Below are positions 10,833 through 20,362 of a stretch of DNA of 63,878 nt, one piece after another (the first letter of the stretch is position 1; each line of letters begins with the position of its first letter). The notes under the pieces are model-generated. The model was not told the DNA's origin. It did not search any database and was given only the letters and a program-made list of their open reading frames with translations. The position numbers and the translations under genes were made by a program. The stretch is from contig BJOX01000052.1 of NCBI GenBank assembly GCA_009731375.1, positions 942,839-1,006,716 of the forward strand. The letters are read 5' to 3'. Origin of the DNA: Paulinella micropora. Lineage: Eukaryota; Cercozoa; Imbricatea; Euglyphida.

Positions 10833-12404
10833 CTAGTGCACACGACAGACAGCATGGCGTCAAGCAGCAGCAGCAGCAGCAGCACAAAGCAGGCGTCGCG
10901 GCAGGGGGCGCGGGTGGTACGGGGAGTAAGTATGTATGTATGTATATGTATGTATGTACGTATGTATGTGGGTGTATGTATGTATTGTGTATGTGCGGGG
11001 TGACGAGTCGGCCGGGTCGCTCTGTGCATCGCTGGCGCTCGTGGGCAGCGCCTGCTCGCTCTGGTCAGACGCTCTGTTGCTGCTGCTGGCACTCAGCGAC
11101 TCATACTTGTTCCAATGCTCCTAAGCGACAACACGTACCAAACACACAGACACACACACACACACACAGAGACGCAAAATTCACAACGTCATCGATACTC
11201 ATTCGTAGACCTCCTTTGCAGCCTGCGCCTTCTTTTTCTTATCTTCGCCCCCACCGTGCGTTGTGCGGCTTGCAGCGCTCTGTCAGCGGCAGAACTGGAG
11301 ATAGAGGCAAGACGACTGCGCCTTACCTCTCCCAGCTGCACGCGGCGACGTTGCTCTTCTGTCGTCTGGAAGGGATTGAATTCACGTGAATCAAGAGCCA
11401 TCGGTTTACCTAGATCATGTTTCCCTGTTTCTACTGGTTGATACGGATCGTGTGGTACTTTTTGCGTGTTCTTTGGGTTTTCCCCTCACTTTTCCATCAA
11501 AGATCCTTGGTTCCATTTTTGGCTGCGCGTCTCCTCTCTCAATGGCCGCGTACCTTGCATAGTGCTCCTAAGACGACAGGACGTGAGACGAGAGCTCGAA
11601 GTTTACAAAGAGGCCGGGATTTGAAGGTAAAATATAGATTTTGCACCCAACGTAGCAAACCTAGCCGCATGACAAAATCCAAGCCTGGCGCATCAGATAA
11701 TACTCGATAACGACTAAGTGCATAGTGAATAGTGCGTTGCAAAATCTGTACAAACCACTAACATCCACCTCATCGATCAGGCGAAAATAAAAATAAGAAA
11801 CAATTTCAGATATACAACAGGATGTTCGAAAAATTGCATATTTCTCTGTGAGGGCAACATTCAGCACATTTTGAACGCATCAGGGTGACCAAGGAACAGG
11901 GACTAACGAACAGTGCACTCTCATATTATGTTTCTCAAAAGCTAACAGGTTTTTTTTCTTTTTTCCTTCCCAGGGTTAGGAGTTGTTTGAGACATTGTGA
12001 CTCAGCTCCCCCCCCCCNNNNNNNNNNCCCCCCCCCCCCCCCCCAACTGGCCCTCACCACCACCAGCACCACATACATGCGCGCGCACACACACACCCTA
12101 AACACACAGAGATACACACACAACCCCGATCGGTAACCGTAAATCATGATTTGGGAGACGTCATGCCCATACTCGTTATCGGCGTTAATATTTTTTGGAA
12201 TTCATTGAAGCAAATAAGATCTCAAATATTTGAAAGAATTTACCTTTAAATTAGTTGCTGAAACGAATCACAAAAGATTACATATTAAGAGAAGAAGTAG
12301 ATGTACCGCTTTTGTTTTCATGGGATCCTTTCTCTGTTTTTTTTTGTGAGTGACTCTAACAAATTCATAAACGCGTGCCGAGGTGCTGGAATGAAATTAG
12401 AGAC
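10833..12404 (-). other. Presumed 5' part of the PUB gene: introns with weak exon candidates
   Basis: Contains a GTAT array at 10928-10995, a (CA)n tract near 11140-11168 and a 10-N gap at 12018-12027. On the minus strand a short stretch around 11354-11316 lies between a good acceptor (CCCTTCCAG) and donor (GAG|GTAAGG). Its 39-nt length keeps phase 2 on both sides, matching the exons at 12405 and 10832. Whether it is translated is uncertain. Confidence 0.3.
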
Positions 12405-12549
12405 CTTTTCGAGGCTGCTGCAGCTCGTTCCTCGCGTTGCCTTGCCTCCGACTCAGTTTCCCATGCTTTTTGGGATACTGGCGGTTGCTGGCCACCGTAG
12501 CTCGGTGCTTGCGGTTCTTGCTGACCACCATAGCCTGAGGTTACAGGCG
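12405..12549 (-). CDS. Candidate upstream exon, Gly/Gln/Ala-rich
   Basis: The minus-strand segment lies between acceptor TTGTGGTGCAG and donor AAAAG|GTCTCT. It encodes a repeat of GYGGQQ-like units, then an acidic/basic helix (ETESEARQREERAAAASK). Composition and splice signals look coding, and it lies upstream of the PUB exons on the same strand, so it may belong to that gene. I recognise no domain. Confidence 0.4.
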
Positions 12550-12598
12550 CTGCACCACAAGAGATAGTAGTGACAAAGGAAAAAGAAAAATCCATCTA

Positions 12599-12614
<16 letters not shown>

Positions 12615-12630
<16 letters not shown>

Positions 12631-12672
12631 GGGAAAAAAAAAACCCCCCCCCCCCCCCCCCCCCCCTTTTGT

Positions 12673-12712
<40 letters not shown>
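12615..12712. repeat. Homopolymer G/A/C/G block
   Basis: About 20 G, 9-10 A, about 26 C, a short TTTTGT, then about 40 G in a row. It could fold as G-quadruplex or hairpin, or be an assembly or base-calling artefact. Confidence 0.9.
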
Positions 12713-12713
<1 letters not shown>

Positions 12714-13264
12714 GAAACCATAACCGACGGAATTCTGATTGGTTCCTAGGGAGTATCCCGGGCCTCTCATTCCCTTATTTTCGTTGCCCTGTGTCATTCA
12801 GTTCAAATCATGCTAGAATATCGACGGAGATATTTGTCGTGGTTGACCATTTTTTTTGGTTTTGCCACTCCACACCGCAGCGCTTTGGTGAAGGGTGGAC
12901 TTGCGCACGTGAAATCCACCATTTTTTGTTGTTTTGTGGCTGACAAACTCGGCAATCGTAACCGTTGATGGTGCATGAAGAGGGTAGGAAGTACTGTTGG
13001 ACGAAGAGAAGGCAGTGGAAATGTTTATACCTATTGTATTAAATATTTCTTCCACAATCATTTTTCTCTAAAGGTCTTTCTCTTGGTTTATTTTTTGTTA
13101 TGATTTCGAAGACATCCCTGAATCAACCACTCAGACCAACCCCCCCCCCCCTTCCCTCTCTCTCTCCTTCTCTCTCCTCTCTCTCACTCACTCACTCCCT
13201 TTCTCTTCCTCTCTCTTCCTCTCTCTTCCTCTCTCGGTCTCTCGCGCTCTCTCTCTCTCTTCTC
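12713..13264. other. No recognised gene; CT-rich end
   Basis: Short ORFs on both strands without domain signals. From about 13140 the sequence becomes poly-C and then (TC)n. Confidence 0.5.
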
Positions 13265-13606
13265 TTCTTCTTTTTCTTCTTCTTCTTCTTCTTCTTCTTC
13301 TTCTTCTTCTTCTTCTTCTTCTTCTTCTTCTTCTTCTTCTTCTTCTTCTTCTTCTTCTTCTTCTTCTTCTTCTTCTTCTTCTTCTTCTTCTTCGCCTTTG
13401 CCTTTGAATTAATGAAATTACTTTTATAAGTGACCTCTGGTCATCACCTCTGGTCATCCATACAAATCGTTCTTCTTCTTCTTCTTCTTCTTCTTCTTCT
13501 TCTTCTTCTTCTTCTTCTTCTTCTTCTTCTTCTTCTTCTTCTTCTTCTTCTTCTTCTTCTTCTTCTTCTTCTTCTTTTTCTTCTTCTTCTTTTTCTTCTT
13601 CTTCTT
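13265..13606. repeat. (TTC)n/(GAA)n triplet expansions
   Basis: Two nearly pure TTC arrays (about 13265-13395 and 13470-13606) separated by 75 bp and running into a gap. Long poly-Leu, poly-Phe and poly-Glu frames here are repeat translations. Confidence 0.97.
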
Positions 13607-13896
13607 NNNNNNNNNNNNNNNNNNNNNNNNNNNNNNNNNNNNNNNNNNNNNNNNNNNNNNNNNNNNNNNNNNNNNNNNNNNNNNNNNNNNNNNNNNNNNN
13701 NNNNNNNNNNNNNNNNNNNNNNNNNNNNNNNNNNNNNNNNNNNNNNNNNNNNNNNNNNNNNNNNNNNNNNNNNNNNNNNNNNNNNNNNNNNNNNNNNNNN
13801 NNNNNNNNNNNNNNNNNNNNNNNNNNNNNNNNNNNNNNNNNNNNNNNNNNNNNNNNNNNNNNNNNNNNNNNNNNNNNNNNNNNNNNNNNNNNNNNN
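13607..13896. other. Assembly gap (290 N)
   Basis: N run between the TTC array and the body of a SINE. Confidence 0.99.
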
Positions 13897-14062
13897 CCGT
13901 CTGTCTGGAAGTGTTGGAACTGCCCTTGCGGGGGTGTCATTACAGCCTATCGTCAATTCTTCGTACTCCCCTCACGGGTGAGACGATGGAGGCGCATGTG
14001 CATGCATCAGCCATTGACAGAGAAGCACTATTATTATTATTATTGTTATTATTATCATTATT
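13897..14062 (+). mobile_element. SINE copy 1, head lost in gap
   Basis: Body sequence (CTGCCCTTGCGGGGGTGTCATTA... and the GTGAGACGATGGAGGCGCATGTG block) ending in an (ATT)n tail. It matches the copies at 14065, 14341, 17845 and 21663. Confidence 0.8.
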
Positions 14063-14064
14063 GT

Positions 14065-14303
14065 GGCACCGCGCTAGCCCAGTGGTTAAGGTCTACCATC
14101 TGGGACCTGTCGCCAGTTCGATTCCCGTCGGGGCCAGTATTTTCAAAGGATATTTTCTTTGAAAGTAATGGTCTGTCTGGAAGGCTTGGAGCTGCCTTGC
14201 GGGGGTGTCAGTAGAGCCTATCGTCAAATCTTCGTACTCCCCTCGCGGGTGAGACGATGGAGGCACATGTGCAGAAATGCATTCGCCATTGACTGAGAAG
14301 CAC

Positions 14304-14340
<37 letters not shown>
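14065..14340 (+). mobile_element. tRNA-derived SINE, copy 2, full length
   Basis: The head GGCACCGCGCTAGCCCAGTG has an A-box-like TAGCCCAGTGG. The B-box GTTCGATTCCC follows about 45 nt later, and the head ends CGGGGCC, pairing with the 5' GGCACCG-like start, as in a tRNA. An unrelated body and an (ATT)n tail follow. Pol III transcription and LINE-dependent retrotransposition are inferred from the class. Confidence 0.85.
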
Positions 14341-14474
14341 TGCCCTTGCGGGGGTGTCATTAGAGCTTATCGTCAATTCTTCGTACTCCCCTCACGGGTG
14401 AGACGATGGAGGCGCATGTGCAGAAATGCATCAGCCATTGACAGAGAAGCACTATTATTATTATTATTATTATT
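14341..14474 (+). mobile_element. SINE copy 3, 5'-truncated
   Basis: Begins inside the SINE body (TGCCCTTGCGGGGGTGTC) directly after the tail of copy 2 and ends in its own (ATT)n tail. Three copies thus lie head to tail. Confidence 0.8.
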
Positions 14475-14530
14475 ATTATTGTTGTTGTTGCTGTTGCTGC
14501 TATTATCTATATTGCTGCTTTTGTTGTTAC

Positions 14531-14880
14531 GCTCTCTCTCTCTCTCGCTCTCTCGCTCTCTCTCTCTCTCTCTCTCGATCTCTCTCCTTCTTCTTCTTCT
14601 TCTTCTTCTTCTTCTTCTTCTTCTTCTTCTCAAGGGAGAATTGAAGGAAAATATTTCTTCTTTTTCTTCTTCTTCTTCTTCTTCTTCTTCTTCTTCTTCT
14701 TCTTCTTCTTCTTCTTCTTCTTCTCCTCCTCCTCCTCCTTCTTCTTCTTCTTCTTTCTTCTTTCCTCTTCTTCTTCTTCTTCTTCTTCTTCTTCTTCTCC
14801 TCCTCCTCCTCCTCTCCTCCTCCCATTTCTCCTCCTCCTCCTCCTCCTCCTCCTCCTCCTACTACTACTACTACTACTTC

Positions 14881-14912
<32 letters not shown>

Positions 14913-15146
14913 CATCACCTTCTTCTTCTACTTCTTCTACTTCTTCTTCTTCTTCTTCTTCTTTTCCTTCTCCTCCTCCTTCTTCTTCTCCTCCTCGTCT
15001 TCCTTCTCCTCCTCCTCGTCTTCCTTCTCCTCCTCCTCGTCTTCCTTCTCCATCTCTTTCTGCTTCTTCTTCTTATTATTATTATTATTATAATTATTAT
15101 TATTACTTCTTCTTCTTCTTCTTCTTCTTCGTCTTCTTCCTGTCCA
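14531..15146. repeat. Pyrimidine-rich TC/TTC/TCC tract
   Basis: About 600 bp of almost pure pyrimidine on the plus strand: (TC)n, (TTC)n, (TCC)n and short CTA/ATT blocks. It ends at a 3' splice site (TGTCCACCCTCAG, 15153) and so acts as an oversized polypyrimidine tract for the exon that follows. Confidence 0.92.
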
Positions 15147-15153
15147 CCCTCAG

Positions 15154-15865
15154 GTGCTGTGTGTGCTCTGGAACGCCGTTTTATTGATTTGACCATGCTG
15201 GGTCGGATCGTGAAGCGACACAGTGGAAAGAAGGAAAAGATCCACGACCAGATTCCGTAACTACTGAACTCCTTTATTATAATTAATGGCGTGGCTTTGT
15301 CTGCAAATGAAAATAGTCCGACAGAGGATGAAGGCACGGAGAAGATGGTCCCATTCATGCACGCTGAAGCTGAAGAGGTATTTATGTACGAATTATGTTT
15401 TTTATGAGCCATCTCGGATGAATGTAATCCAGGAGAACGAAGCAGATGCAATCAAGCAAGGCACTGGACCAGACGTTTTGGCCTCCAGTTCAGACAAAAC
15501 AGTCATTCCAGTCAGTGCATTCTTCAGCTTGCTTTCATGCGTGGTCATGCTTTTTCTGTTTCCTTCTGTGCAGCCATCCGTTCGCACAGGCTCTCTGCCC
15601 AGTAACCTTGTGTATATGCGTCGTCAACAGGAAGATGTACCCTATGCACATACATGAACTATACAGGCGTGCAAAGTATATTGAGTTACTACAGTTCTGA
15701 GAGTACGAGACAATAGATTTTAAAATTTTCTTCAACAGTACAGTTTTCATGAGAGTATGGGAAAATACACACAGAAATATTTTAAAGGTACATCACAATA
15801 TCATGCAATTATAGAAGCAAACTGACATTCCGTTTATGGATCTATCTATCTTATCCTATCCTGTC

Positions 15866-15937
<72 letters not shown>

Positions 15938-16109
15938 GCTGGCAGGTAGCTAGATAGGTAGATGAACAGATATATAGGTAGGTAGATAGGTTGATGGGTA
16001 CATAGGTAGATGGATGGAAAGAAGACAGACGGAGAGATAGACAGACAGGTAGACAGATGGACACATCGACAGACAGACAGACAGACAGATAGATAGATAG
16101 ATAGATAGG

Positions 16110-16165
<56 letters not shown>

Positions 16166-16794
16166 GGATGGATGGATGAATGGATGGATGGATGGATGGA
16201 TAGATGGATGGATGGATTGATTAATTGATAGATGAATTATTCATATAATGATAGATAGATATTTCGATTAGTTTTGATAGTACCGTGTCTCAAAGTTGTT
16301 GTTTAAAATTAATCGAAAAAGTTGAAGCAATTTAAACAGTTATACGAAAAAAAGATTTTGTTGCAAGTGTTTGGTCAGGTCATCACATGATGATCAAGCT
16401 CTACGTTCAAATCTGAGATTTGATTTTGAAACTTTAGCGTATAATTTGCCTAATGTGGACACACGTAATAGCAAATATTTGGCAAATATTCTGATTGCAC
16501 AGATTGATGTTTGCATGCATTTCAGGGCGTTGAATCTTCTGGCGATGCTCAACCAACCTATTTCTCAACTTTGGACATTCAAGCATGTCCCGAGGTCGAG
16601 CTCAGACGAGTTGTTCTCTCTTTGAATCTGCATGGTTTGGCTGGTGTGGACAGGGCAAAGTCACAGACTTCTGGGTCAAGCTGACAGAAGCCTGCACGGG
16701 CACTTTTGTCTCAGTTCCCGGTCTGCCATACATGCATGAGCATTCTAGACGTGTTCTGCATGAGGCTGAACCACACACAGGCTCCATGAGATAG
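15154..16794 (+). CDS. Spliced gene with a C2-like last exon, 5' end not found
   Basis: Exons 15154-15256, 15317-15377, 15433-15510 and 16526-16794 join with GT-AG introns and consistent phases (1-nt carry at the first join, then phase 0). The first exon reads ...[18 protein letters not shown]..., the next two are acidic ([24 protein letters not shown]). The last contains [19 protein letters not shown], then DFWVKLTEA, which resembles the start of a C2 domain (copine type), a Ca2+/phospholipid-binding module. The C2 core is broken by 2 extra bases (CA, 16664-16665): KS and DFWVKL lie in different frames. The frame ends at TAG 16792-16794, just where a GATA array starts. I cannot tell a pseudogene from an assembly error or an unseen intron. 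Upstream exons are hidden by the pyrimidine tract, SINEs and gap. Confidence 0.5.
15840..16260. repeat. CTAT/GATA/GATG/GACA microsatellites
   Basis: Compound tetranucleotide arrays switching strand sense near 15940. They lie in the intron 15511-16525 of the preceding gene. Confidence 0.95.
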
Positions 16795-16804
16795 ATAGAT
16801 AGAT

Positions 16805-16886
<82 letters not shown>
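16795..16886. repeat. (GATA)n microsatellite
   Basis: Array adjoining the end of the C2-like exon. Confidence 0.95.
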
Positions 16887-16950
16887 GAAATATCGACTAA
16901 TGTCAGAAAAAAGGAGCTTCTGATTTCGTCAACCAGGAAGTCTGTGGGTA

Positions 16951-17333
16951 AAGTATTAACCCGATGCCCAGCTAAGCCGTGATGTTTGCACGGAAGGGAC
17001 TGATACAGGCAATACCAAAGCTCCCTAGTACCAGGCGGGGCCAGGGCTCGTTCCATAAAGCGCCCCTTGCAGAACGAGCTCCCACCTCCATTACAGAGGG
17101 CCCAGTAAGCAGATGGAGTTTCGAGACTGTTCGACAGTCTAGTATAAACCGACAGAGCACTGTGGGTTTTATTCCGGGCTCAACAAGCGAGAAAGGGCAC
17201 CCTGAGGGAACAGGATTGTGCTTCCCGTCGCTATTTCGGCATGTGACTTATAGGCGTATGGCTAGGCACACATAAGGCACCCCACCACGGGCCCAGCACA
17301 CCCACACCAATCCCTAATTCTCTGTCGGTCGAC

Positions 17334-17334
<1 letters not shown>
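16951..17334 (+). repeat. Interspersed repeat R2, copy 2 (longer)
   Basis: Nearly identical to 9691-9977, but continues through GGCATGTGACTTATAGGCG to CTCTGTCGGTCGACAA, immediately followed by (GATA)n. Its right end also occurs alone at 9349-9400. This defines an R2 unit of about 384 bp. Confidence 0.88.
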
Positions 17335-17384
<50 letters not shown>

Positions 17385-17398
17385 GTTTACTATCTAAT

Positions 17399-17478
17399 TA
17401 TGTAATAATAATAAAAACATTAATGAATAAAGTAAAATTATGTAATAATAATAAAAACATTAATGAATAAAGTAAAAA
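17399..17478 (+). repeat. Two-copy tandem duplication of a 40-bp unit
   Basis: The unit TATGTAATAATAATAAAAAC plus the next 20 bases occurs twice without change. Confidence 0.9.
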
Positions 17479-17539
17479 GGACGTTTGGGGTGACTTGCTA
17501 TTGGTTGGATATGGTGTGTGTCGCCGGCTTGTGTGTCAG

Positions 17540-17807
17540 TGTTAGTTGCAAAAGGCACGAAGCCAGGGCCCGTGGTGGGCATGGTGGCCGCTGTGCACGG
17601 CGAGGAGGTGAGGGATGATGATAATGATGATGATGATGATGATGATGATGGGGGTGGGTATGGTGGCTGCTGTGCACGGCGAGGTCGTCGACCAAGATGA
17701 CGATGATGATGATGATGATGATGATGGTGATGGTGATGATGGTGGTGGTGGTGGTGGTGGTGGTGGTGATGATGTTGATGCGATGATTATGATAATAATG
17801 ATTATTA

Positions 17808-17842
<35 letters not shown>

Positions 17843-18110
17843 TTGGACACCGTGATAGCCCAGTGGTCAAGTTCTACCATCTGGGCCCTGTCGCCAGTTC
17901 GATTCCCGTCGGTGCCACCAGTATTTTCATTGAACATACCGGTCCGTCTGGACCAGTATTTTCATTGAACATACCGGTCCGTCTGGAAGTGTTGGAACTG
18001 CCCTTGCGGGGGTGTCATTACAGCCTATCGTCAATTCTTCGTACTCCCCTCACGGGTGAGACGATGGAGGCGCATGTGCAGAAATGCATCAGCCATTGAC
18101 AGAGAAGCAC

Positions 18111-18158
<48 letters not shown>

Positions 18159-20362
18159 CTGCCAGGTCAATGGGACTCCTCTGATCCACGCGTTTTTTAA
18201 CCATCTTCGTAAGTTGACTGTCCATTTTCTGCACGGCCTCAGTGTGACTTTTCCACGTGTAACAGGCGATCGTGTGGACGGACTGTCTGGCACGGTGGTA
18301 GGCGTGCCTGTGGCAAACATTCCTGCCTTCAATCTCCGCAAGAGAGTCTTCCCGGGTTTTTCTTTTTCTTTGCATTTCTCCACTTGGTGTTACGCGGACG
18401 CTGTCTTGTCTGTGTGTGTCTGCTCAGACCAGTCTCGCGATGTGGACTTAAACCGACTGTTCCCGGGAAAGGCCAACGGTATGTATGTATGTATGTATGT
18501 ATGTATGTATGTATGTATGTGTGTATGTATGCATGTATGTATGTATGTATGCATGTATGTATGTACCTATGTACCTATGTATGTATGTATGTATGTAGGT
18601 ATGTAGGTAGGTAGGTAGGTAGGTATGATGTATGTATGCATGTATGTATGTATGTATGTATGTATGTATGTTATGTCTGTATGTATGTCTGTATGTATGT
18701 CTGTATGTATGTATGCATGTATGCATGTATGCATGTATGCATGTATGTATGTCTGTCTGTCTGTCTGTATGCATGCATGTATGTACGTATGTATGTATGT
18801 ATGTATGTATGTATGTATGTATGCAGGCTCCACGGCCGAGAAGTACGCCTACTACTTCTTCACCAAGGTCCCCACTACTGCTGCTTTTGTTGGTTGTTGT
18901 TTCTTGTCGTCGTTGTAGTGATTGTTTTATTTTCTTCTTGTTATGTTGTCTCGGTGTGGCCATTTAAGCAGTTATTATTTCCGTCCTGTAAGATACCATC
19001 TTAATGCTGAAGTTTGTTCTATATTTGCCCCGGCTTCATAGCAGAAACATAACAAACATCTGTTCTTTGTTATGATAATATACCAGCAGCATGTTTATAC
19101 TTAGACTTTGTTGTTGTTACTATTGTTGCTTCATTCTAAGCTCTGCATTTCGATGGCACATCCTTTACAGTTCTACCTCTCTTTCTTGTTGAAGTGATTT
19201 ACAGTTCTACCTCTCTTTTTTGTTGGATTGATAAACAAACCAATTGAGAACCTGGGAAAACGAGAGCTCCTAAACATCTGTTGTTTTGGCAGATTGTAGT
19301 CAAGTTCGATTACCTGCTGGATTTACACACTGCGTGTAACGGAAACCTCAATTGCTCTTACGTGCGGGCTGATCTGTCTGACCCTCGTATTGAGAACATG
19401 GCGAAAACGGTGAATGGGGACCTTATTCTGCACAGCAAAGGACCCACAGGCGGTATGTACGTATGTGTGTATGTTGTATGTGTATGTGATGTATGTATGT
19501 ATGTATGTATGTATGTATGTATGTATGTATGTATGTATGTATGTATGTACGTACGTATCTATGTATGTGTGTATGTGTGTATGTGATGTATGTATGTATG
19601 TATGTATGTAGGAGCGCAGGAGCAGGGTGCCACGAGTTTGAGAGACGCTGCAACAAATGCCGGTCGTGGCCGACTTTGTGCATTCAGGGCAAATATTTGA
19701 GTTTTGCGTGAAAATGCAGGAATTCCTTCGGTTTGTCTGGAGATCGGGGAGCCGAATGAAGTAGATCCTAACATGATCGGAAAAGTCTACGCAGGCCTGT
19801 ACCGACTGCTGCTCGAGCTCAAGCTGGACACGCGAGACCTGCGCTTTGAAAAGGGTGAGAGCTTCATCATGTGCTCTGTTGGAATATCGCAGATAGTCAA
19901 AGGTTAACTCTCCTGATTGTGTTTTATTTTTCTCTGTTGTCAGAAAACAATAAGCTGTTATTGGAGAGCAAGAAGAAAGCAATGGTTTGTCGGCGAAGCT
20001 ACTGGCTGTTCACAGACCACGGTGGCTTGCTGACCGTGCACACAAAGCTTCTGCAGCGAGTCAAGAAGGGCGATCATGTTGCCACTGTCACCAACCTGTT
20101 CGGCTTCGTGCTGCAAAAGCTGGTGGCACCGGAAGACGGGGTAGTGATAGGGCAGAGTCAGAACCCGGTGCAGGACCCGGGGGGCCGTATTCTGCACTTG
20201 GGCGTGGTGACTCCCCACGAGGACTGGCTCCCCGCGCAGCCGCTGCAGCAGCGCGCCGCAGTCAACAACAGCGCCAATCTGCCTGAGCAAGCCACCAGCC
20301 CAGTCGGCAAGTCCGCTGTGCCGCGCAACGTGGCCAGCCCGACTAGCAAGCTTCAGTCCTAG
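17540..20362 (+). CDS. AstE/AspA-family zinc amidohydrolase
   Basis: Nine exons: 17540-17607, 18166-18208, 18266-18355, 18428-18478, 18827-18867, 19293-19452, 19612-19662, 19720-19854 and 19944-20362 (TAG). All introns are GT-AG; exon sum gives about 351 residues, usual for succinylglutamate desuccinylase/aspartoacylase enzymes. Family landmarks in order: KGTKPGPVVG...AAVHGEE (zinc ligands His and Glu, codons at 17596-17604), GTVVGVPVANIPAF, RDVDLNRLFPGKANG, DYLLDLHTA (third zinc ligand His, 19326-19328), SYVRADLSDPR, GPTGGAQ, VCLEIGEP (catalytic Glu) and a C-terminal beta domain with TDHGGLLTVH and APEDGVVIG. The family hydrolyses N-acyl amino acids; the substrate is not predictable here. 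The start codon was not found and an exon may precede 17540. Key residues are all present, so the gene looks intact. Two introns are (GTAT)n arrays. Confidence 0.85.
17611..17775. repeat. (GAT)n array with a duplicated exon fragment
   Basis: GAT/GGT triplet arrays flank a second copy (about 17653-17688) of the end of the first AstE exon, again encoding GMVAAVHGE. It lies within intron 17608-18165. Confidence 0.85.
17845..18160 (+). mobile_element. SINE copy 4, in an AstE intron
   Basis: tRNA-like head (ATAGCCCAGTGGTCAAG; GTTCGATTCCCGTCGGTGCC followed by ACCA), body with a 36-bp internal duplication (17919-17990), and (ATT)n tail. The tail ends 6 nt before the AG of the 3' splice site at 18165. 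Confidence 0.87.
18479..18826 (+). repeat. Intron made of (GTAT)n and variants
   Basis: The donor GTATGT at 18479 is the first unit of a GTAT/GTCT/GCAT array that fills the whole intron to the acceptor ATGCAG at 18826. Confidence 0.93.
19453..19611 (+). repeat. Second (GTAT)n intron of the AstE gene
   Basis: Starts GTATGTACGTATGTG and runs as GTAT repeats up to the acceptor TATGTAG at 19611. Confidence 0.92.

Noticed and set aside
10781-10990. Plus-strand exon with poly-Gln and a GTAAGTATGT donor at 10927
   Set aside because: The minus strand of the same stretch gives a phase-consistent PUB exon, and the plus reading has no acceptor or partner exon.
13188-15093. Poly-Leu, poly-Phe, poly-Glu and poly-Ser ORFs
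   Set aside because: Frame products of TTC/TCC triplet arrays and the gap, with no unique sequence.
15285-15657. Single 123-codon ORF with a hydrophobic segment
   Set aside because: It reads through two introns; the spliced exons 15317-15377 and 15433-15510 explain the coding signal better, and the hydrophobic part falls in intron.
17608-17900. Acidic (GAT)n ORF as a coding exon
   Set aside because: Poly-Asp/Met reading of a triplet array inside an AstE intron.
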